Below are positions 6,093-7,737 of a stretch of DNA of 7,737 nucleotides, in pieces. The notes beneath the pieces were generated by a model that was not told the origin of the DNA, ran no database searches, and worked only from the letters and a program-made list of their open reading frames with translations. The stretch spans positions 1 to 7,737 of the forward strand of contig JASKZT010000309.1 of NCBI GenBank assembly GCA_030145965.1. The letters run 5' to 3'. The stretch is from Ornithinimicrobium sp. (GTDB taxonomy: Bacteria; Actinomycetota; Actinomycetes; Actinomycetales; Dermatophilaceae). How positions within the stretch are numbered: position 1 is the first letter of the stretch; every line of letters starts with the position of its first letter. Position numbers and translations under genes: made by a program.

Positions 6093-7110
6093 CGAGCTCC
6101 GGGATGACCTCGTCCTCGAACAGCTCGATGCCGGAGGTGTCGTAGGCCGCCTCGGCGAAGTAGGTGATCGCGTAGGTCATCCCGGCCTCCTGCAGGCCGG
6201 CGAGGGTCTCCGCGACCTGCTCGGGGGTGCCGACGGCCGGCTGGCGGCGCAGGCTCTGGACCTGGCCCTCGGCCTGCTCCTCGGTGAGGCCGCCGCGCAG
6301 CATCCGGTCCTTGACGCCTGCGAGCCGGTCCGCGACCTCGGCCTCGTCGCGGCCGATGACGACGTTGTAGTTGGCGCTGCGCACGATGGAGCCGAAGTCG
6401 CGACCGAGGTCCTCGCAGTGCTCGCGCAGCACCGAGGACTTGTGCGCGAAGCCCTCAGGGGTCCCGTCGAAGTTGCTGAAGTCCGCGTGCTCGGCGGCGA
6501 TCCGGAGGGTCTTGCGCTCGCCACCACCGGCCACCCACACCGGTATGCCGTTGCGCTCGGAGCCCGGGAACTGCGGGGCCGACCCCTGCAGGGGCAGCGG
6601 GCGGCAGAGCGCGCCGTCCACCTGGTAGTGCTCGCCGTCGAGGGTGGCCGAGCCGGTCGTCCACATCTGCCGGAAGATCTCCACGCCCTCGCGCAGCCGG
6701 GCCAGGCGCTCGCCCGCCCGGGGGAAGCCGTAGCCGTAGGCGCGCCACTCGTGCTCGTACCACCCGGCCCCGATGCCCATCTCCACCCGCCCGCCGGAGA
6801 TGACGTCGACGGTCGCCGCCACCTTGGCCAGGTAGGTCGGCTCCCGGTAGCTCATGCACGTGCACATCTGGCCCAGCCGCACCCGGCCGGTCGTCGCCGC
6901 GAAGGCGGCCATGAGGGTCCACGCCTCGTGCGTGGCCTCCTCGGTCGGCTCGGGCGTCGTGTGGAAGTGGTCGTAGACCCACAGCGACTCCCACGCCTCC
7001 TCGGCGTCGGCCCGCTGGGCGAGGTCGAGCATCACGCCCCACTGACGCTCGGGAGCGATGCCGACGAGGTCCAGCCGCCAGCCCTGGGGCACGAAGATTC
7101 CGAAGCGCAT
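6085..7110 (-). CDS. LLM-class flavin/F420-dependent oxidoreductase
   Basis: This 341-residue luciferase-like TIM-barrel enzyme resembles the actinobacterial group annotated as probable F420-dependent oxidoreductases. Such enzymes use reduced F420 or FMN in the cytoplasm to reduce or oxygenate small molecules; the substrate is unknown. Supporting features are the N-terminal strand MRFGIFVPQG, the segment SLWVYDHF (42-49), the conserved ISGGRVEMGIGAGWYEHEW region (about 104-122) that lies near the cofactor, IPVWVAGGG (189-197) and the C-terminal GTPEQVAETL (294-303) typical of this family. Length is normal. The choice of cofactor (F420 against FMN) rests on resemblance to family members only. 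It starts at ATG 7108-7110, 24 bases after the purE stop, with no good ribosome binding site but a well-placed -10-like box, so it may have its own leaderless transcript besides read-through from purE. Confidence 0.9.
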   Translation of the reverse strand: MRFGIFVPQGWRLDLVGIAPERQWGVMLDLAQRADAEEAWESLWVYDHFHTTPEPTEEATHEAWTLMAAFAATTGRVRLGQMCTCMSYREPTYLAKVAATVDVISGGRVEMGIGAGWYEHEWRAYGYGFPRAGERLARLREGVEIFRQMWTTGSATLDGEHYQVDGALCRPLPLQGSAPQFPGSERNGIPVWVAGGGERKTLRIAAEHADFSNFDGTPEGFAHKSSVLREHCEDLGRDFGSIVRSANYNVVIGRDEAEVADRLAGVKDRMLRGGLTEEQAEGQVQSLRRQPAVGTPEQVAETLAGLQEAGMTYAITYFAEAAYDTSGIELFEDEVIPELAG

Positions 7111-7116
7111 GCCCCC

Positions 7117-7122
7117 AACCTA
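7117..7122 (-). promoter_or_regulatory. Candidate -10 box for leaderless LLM oxidoreductase transcript
   Basis: On the minus strand, TAGGTT fits TANNNT and is followed by exactly six bases (GGGGGC) and then ATG at 7110. The start point would fall on the A of the start codon. It sits in the 24-base gap after purE. The GGGGG could instead act as a poor ribosome binding site. No -35 match is apparent. Confidence 0.45.
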
Positions 7123-7134
7123 GCGGGGCGGTGC

Positions 7135-7671
7135 TCAGGCCTCCCGACGACTGCGCAGCCGCTCGCCCTTGGCGTGCGCCTGGTCGCGCAGCTCCTCGGC
7201 GAAGCGGGCCAGCTGCCCGCGCCAGGCGGCCGCACGCTCGCCCTCGCCGGCCGCGAGCACGCGCACCGCGAGCAGGCCGGCGTTGCGGGCGCCGGCGACC
7301 GAGACCGTGGCGACGGGGATGCCCGCCGGCATCTGGACGATGGAGAGCAGGGAGTCCATGCCGTCGAGGTGCTTGAGCGGCACGGGCACCCCGACGACGG
7401 GCAGCACGGTCACCGAGGCCAGCATGCCCGGCAGGTGCGCGGCGCCACCCGCGCCGGCGACGATGACGCGCAGGCCACGCTCCTCGGCCGAGCGCCCGTA
7501 GGCGATCATCTCGGCGGGCATCCGGTGGGCGGAGACGACGTCGGCCTCGTAGGGCACCCCGAACTCCTCCAGCACCTGCGCCGCCGCCTCCATGACGGGC
7601 CAGTCGCTGTCGCTGCCCATCACCAGCCCGACGAGCGGCGCCGCCGCCCCGGGGGTCTGCGTCGTGCTCAC
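7135..7671 (-). CDS. purE: N5-carboxyaminoimidazole ribonucleotide mutase (PurE, class I)
   Basis: PurE shifts the carboxyl group of N5-CAIR to give CAIR, the step after PurK in de novo purine synthesis; it works as a cytoplasmic octamer. The 178 residues contain GSDSDWPVM (19-27), the phosphate-binding and catalytic SAHR (47-50, His49 matching the catalytic His45 of E. coli PurE), [12 protein letters not shown] (72-83) and [18 protein letters not shown] (106-123). All belong to the bacterial mutase class, as expected with a PurK partner. SAHRMP here replaces the commoner SAHRTP. The GTG start at 7671 overlaps the purK stop by 4 bases (GTGA), implying translational coupling. A GAGGAG motif lies 10 bases upstream inside purK. 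The C-terminal tail beyond about residue 165 is a charged extension with no assigned role. Confidence 0.97.
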   Translation of the reverse strand: MSTTQTPGAAAPLVGLVMGSDSDWPVMEAAAQVLEEFGVPYEADVVSAHRMPAEMIAYGRSAEERGLRVIVAGAGGAAHLPGMLASVTVLPVVGVPVPLKHLDGMDSLLSIVQMPAGIPVATVSVAGARNAGLLAVRVLAAGEGERAAAWRGQLARFAEELRDQAHAKGERLRSRREA

Positions 7672-7737
7672 TCCGTCACCACTCCTCGCAGGTAGTCCGC
7701 GGCGTGCCGGGCACGGCCGCGCAGGTCGTCGAGTCCA
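7668..7737 (-). CDS. purK: 3' end of purK (N5-CAIR synthetase), truncated by window edge
   Basis: Reading the minus strand from 7736 gives about 22 residues, including [16 protein letters not shown], ending at a TGA at 7668-7670. The helical, Arg/Ala-rich ending and the 4-base overlap with purE's GTG are what is expected of an actinobacterial PurK C-terminus. PurK makes N5-CAIR from AIR, ATP and bicarbonate, the substrate for PurE. Too little sequence is present to show any catalytic motif, so the identity rests mainly on position next to purE. Confidence 0.75.
   Translation of the reverse strand, partial: GLDDLRGRARHAADYLRGVVTE
7682..7687 (-). promoter_or_regulatory. Ribosome binding site for purE within the purK 3' end
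   Basis: GAGGAG on the minus strand lies 10 bases before the purE GTG at 7671. The spacing is slightly long, but no other GA-rich stretch is better placed except GGAG directly abutting the start. Confidence 0.5.

Noticed and set aside
4657..7695. Open frame of over 1000 codons on the plus strand, antisense to purE, the LLM gene, the acyl-CoA dehydrogenase and part of the PEP-mutase-like gene
   Set aside because: All four minus-strand genes happen to be in the same phase, and this frame's first codon base falls on their third codon positions, which are almost always G or C. Stops, which need T first, are therefore rare. The translation is low-complexity Gly/Ala/Arg/His/Val-rich with no family motif.
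1..7737. Mobile element, phage, defence system, CRISPR array, tRNA or rRNA
   Set aside because: I read the gaps and both strands and saw no transposase or integrase motifs, no spaced direct repeats, no cloverleaf-like or ribosomal sequences. The gene content is chromosomal and mostly routine metabolism.

Overview
The window is very G+C-rich with strong G/C preference at third codon positions. It holds an LCP cell-wall ligase, a membrane serine/threonine kinase, an F420-type luciferase-like oxidoreductase and a purK-purE-acyl-CoA dehydrogenase neighbourhood. Together these point to an actinobacterial chromosome, plausibly a Micrococcales/Intrasporangiaceae-like organism; that rank is an inference. 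There are no RNA genes, transposases, phage genes, CRISPR arrays or signs of recent transfer. The sequence is densely coding, and the longest gap between genes is 67 bases.

Left part, plus strand (1-2926): the 3' portion of an LCP-family protein, cut by the window's left edge, is followed by a 607-residue receptor-type Ser/Thr kinase. The kinase has its own likely promoter and a strong ribosome binding site. Its outer part is a small domain I cannot name, followed by a low-complexity Gly/Asp/Asn/Glu tail encoded by tandem repeats. Both proteins face the cell envelope.

Right part, minus strand (7737 down to 2931): the order of transcription is purK (only its last codons), purE (4-base overlap with purK), an LLM-class flavin/F420 oxidoreductase, a short-chain acyl-CoA dehydrogenase, an isocitrate lyase/PEP mutase-family enzyme and a serine hydrolase of the beta-lactamase/class C fold. 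PurK and PurE do consecutive steps of purine synthesis. The acyl-CoA dehydrogenase and PEP-mutase-like genes are 9 bases apart and probably co-transcribed. The LLM and acyl-CoA dehydrogenase genes each have a TAGGNT-type -10 box placed 6-7 bases before the start codon, which suggests leaderless transcripts. The kinase and serine hydrolase genes converge with only 4 bases between their stop codons.

I see mainly housekeeping and ordinary metabolic genes and no convincing new multi-gene system. The points most worth a second look are the kinase's unnamed outer domain and repeat tail, the LLM gene placed between purE and the acyl-CoA dehydrogenase, the leaderless-start pattern, and a near-perfect inverted repeat between the LLM and acyl-CoA dehydrogenase genes.
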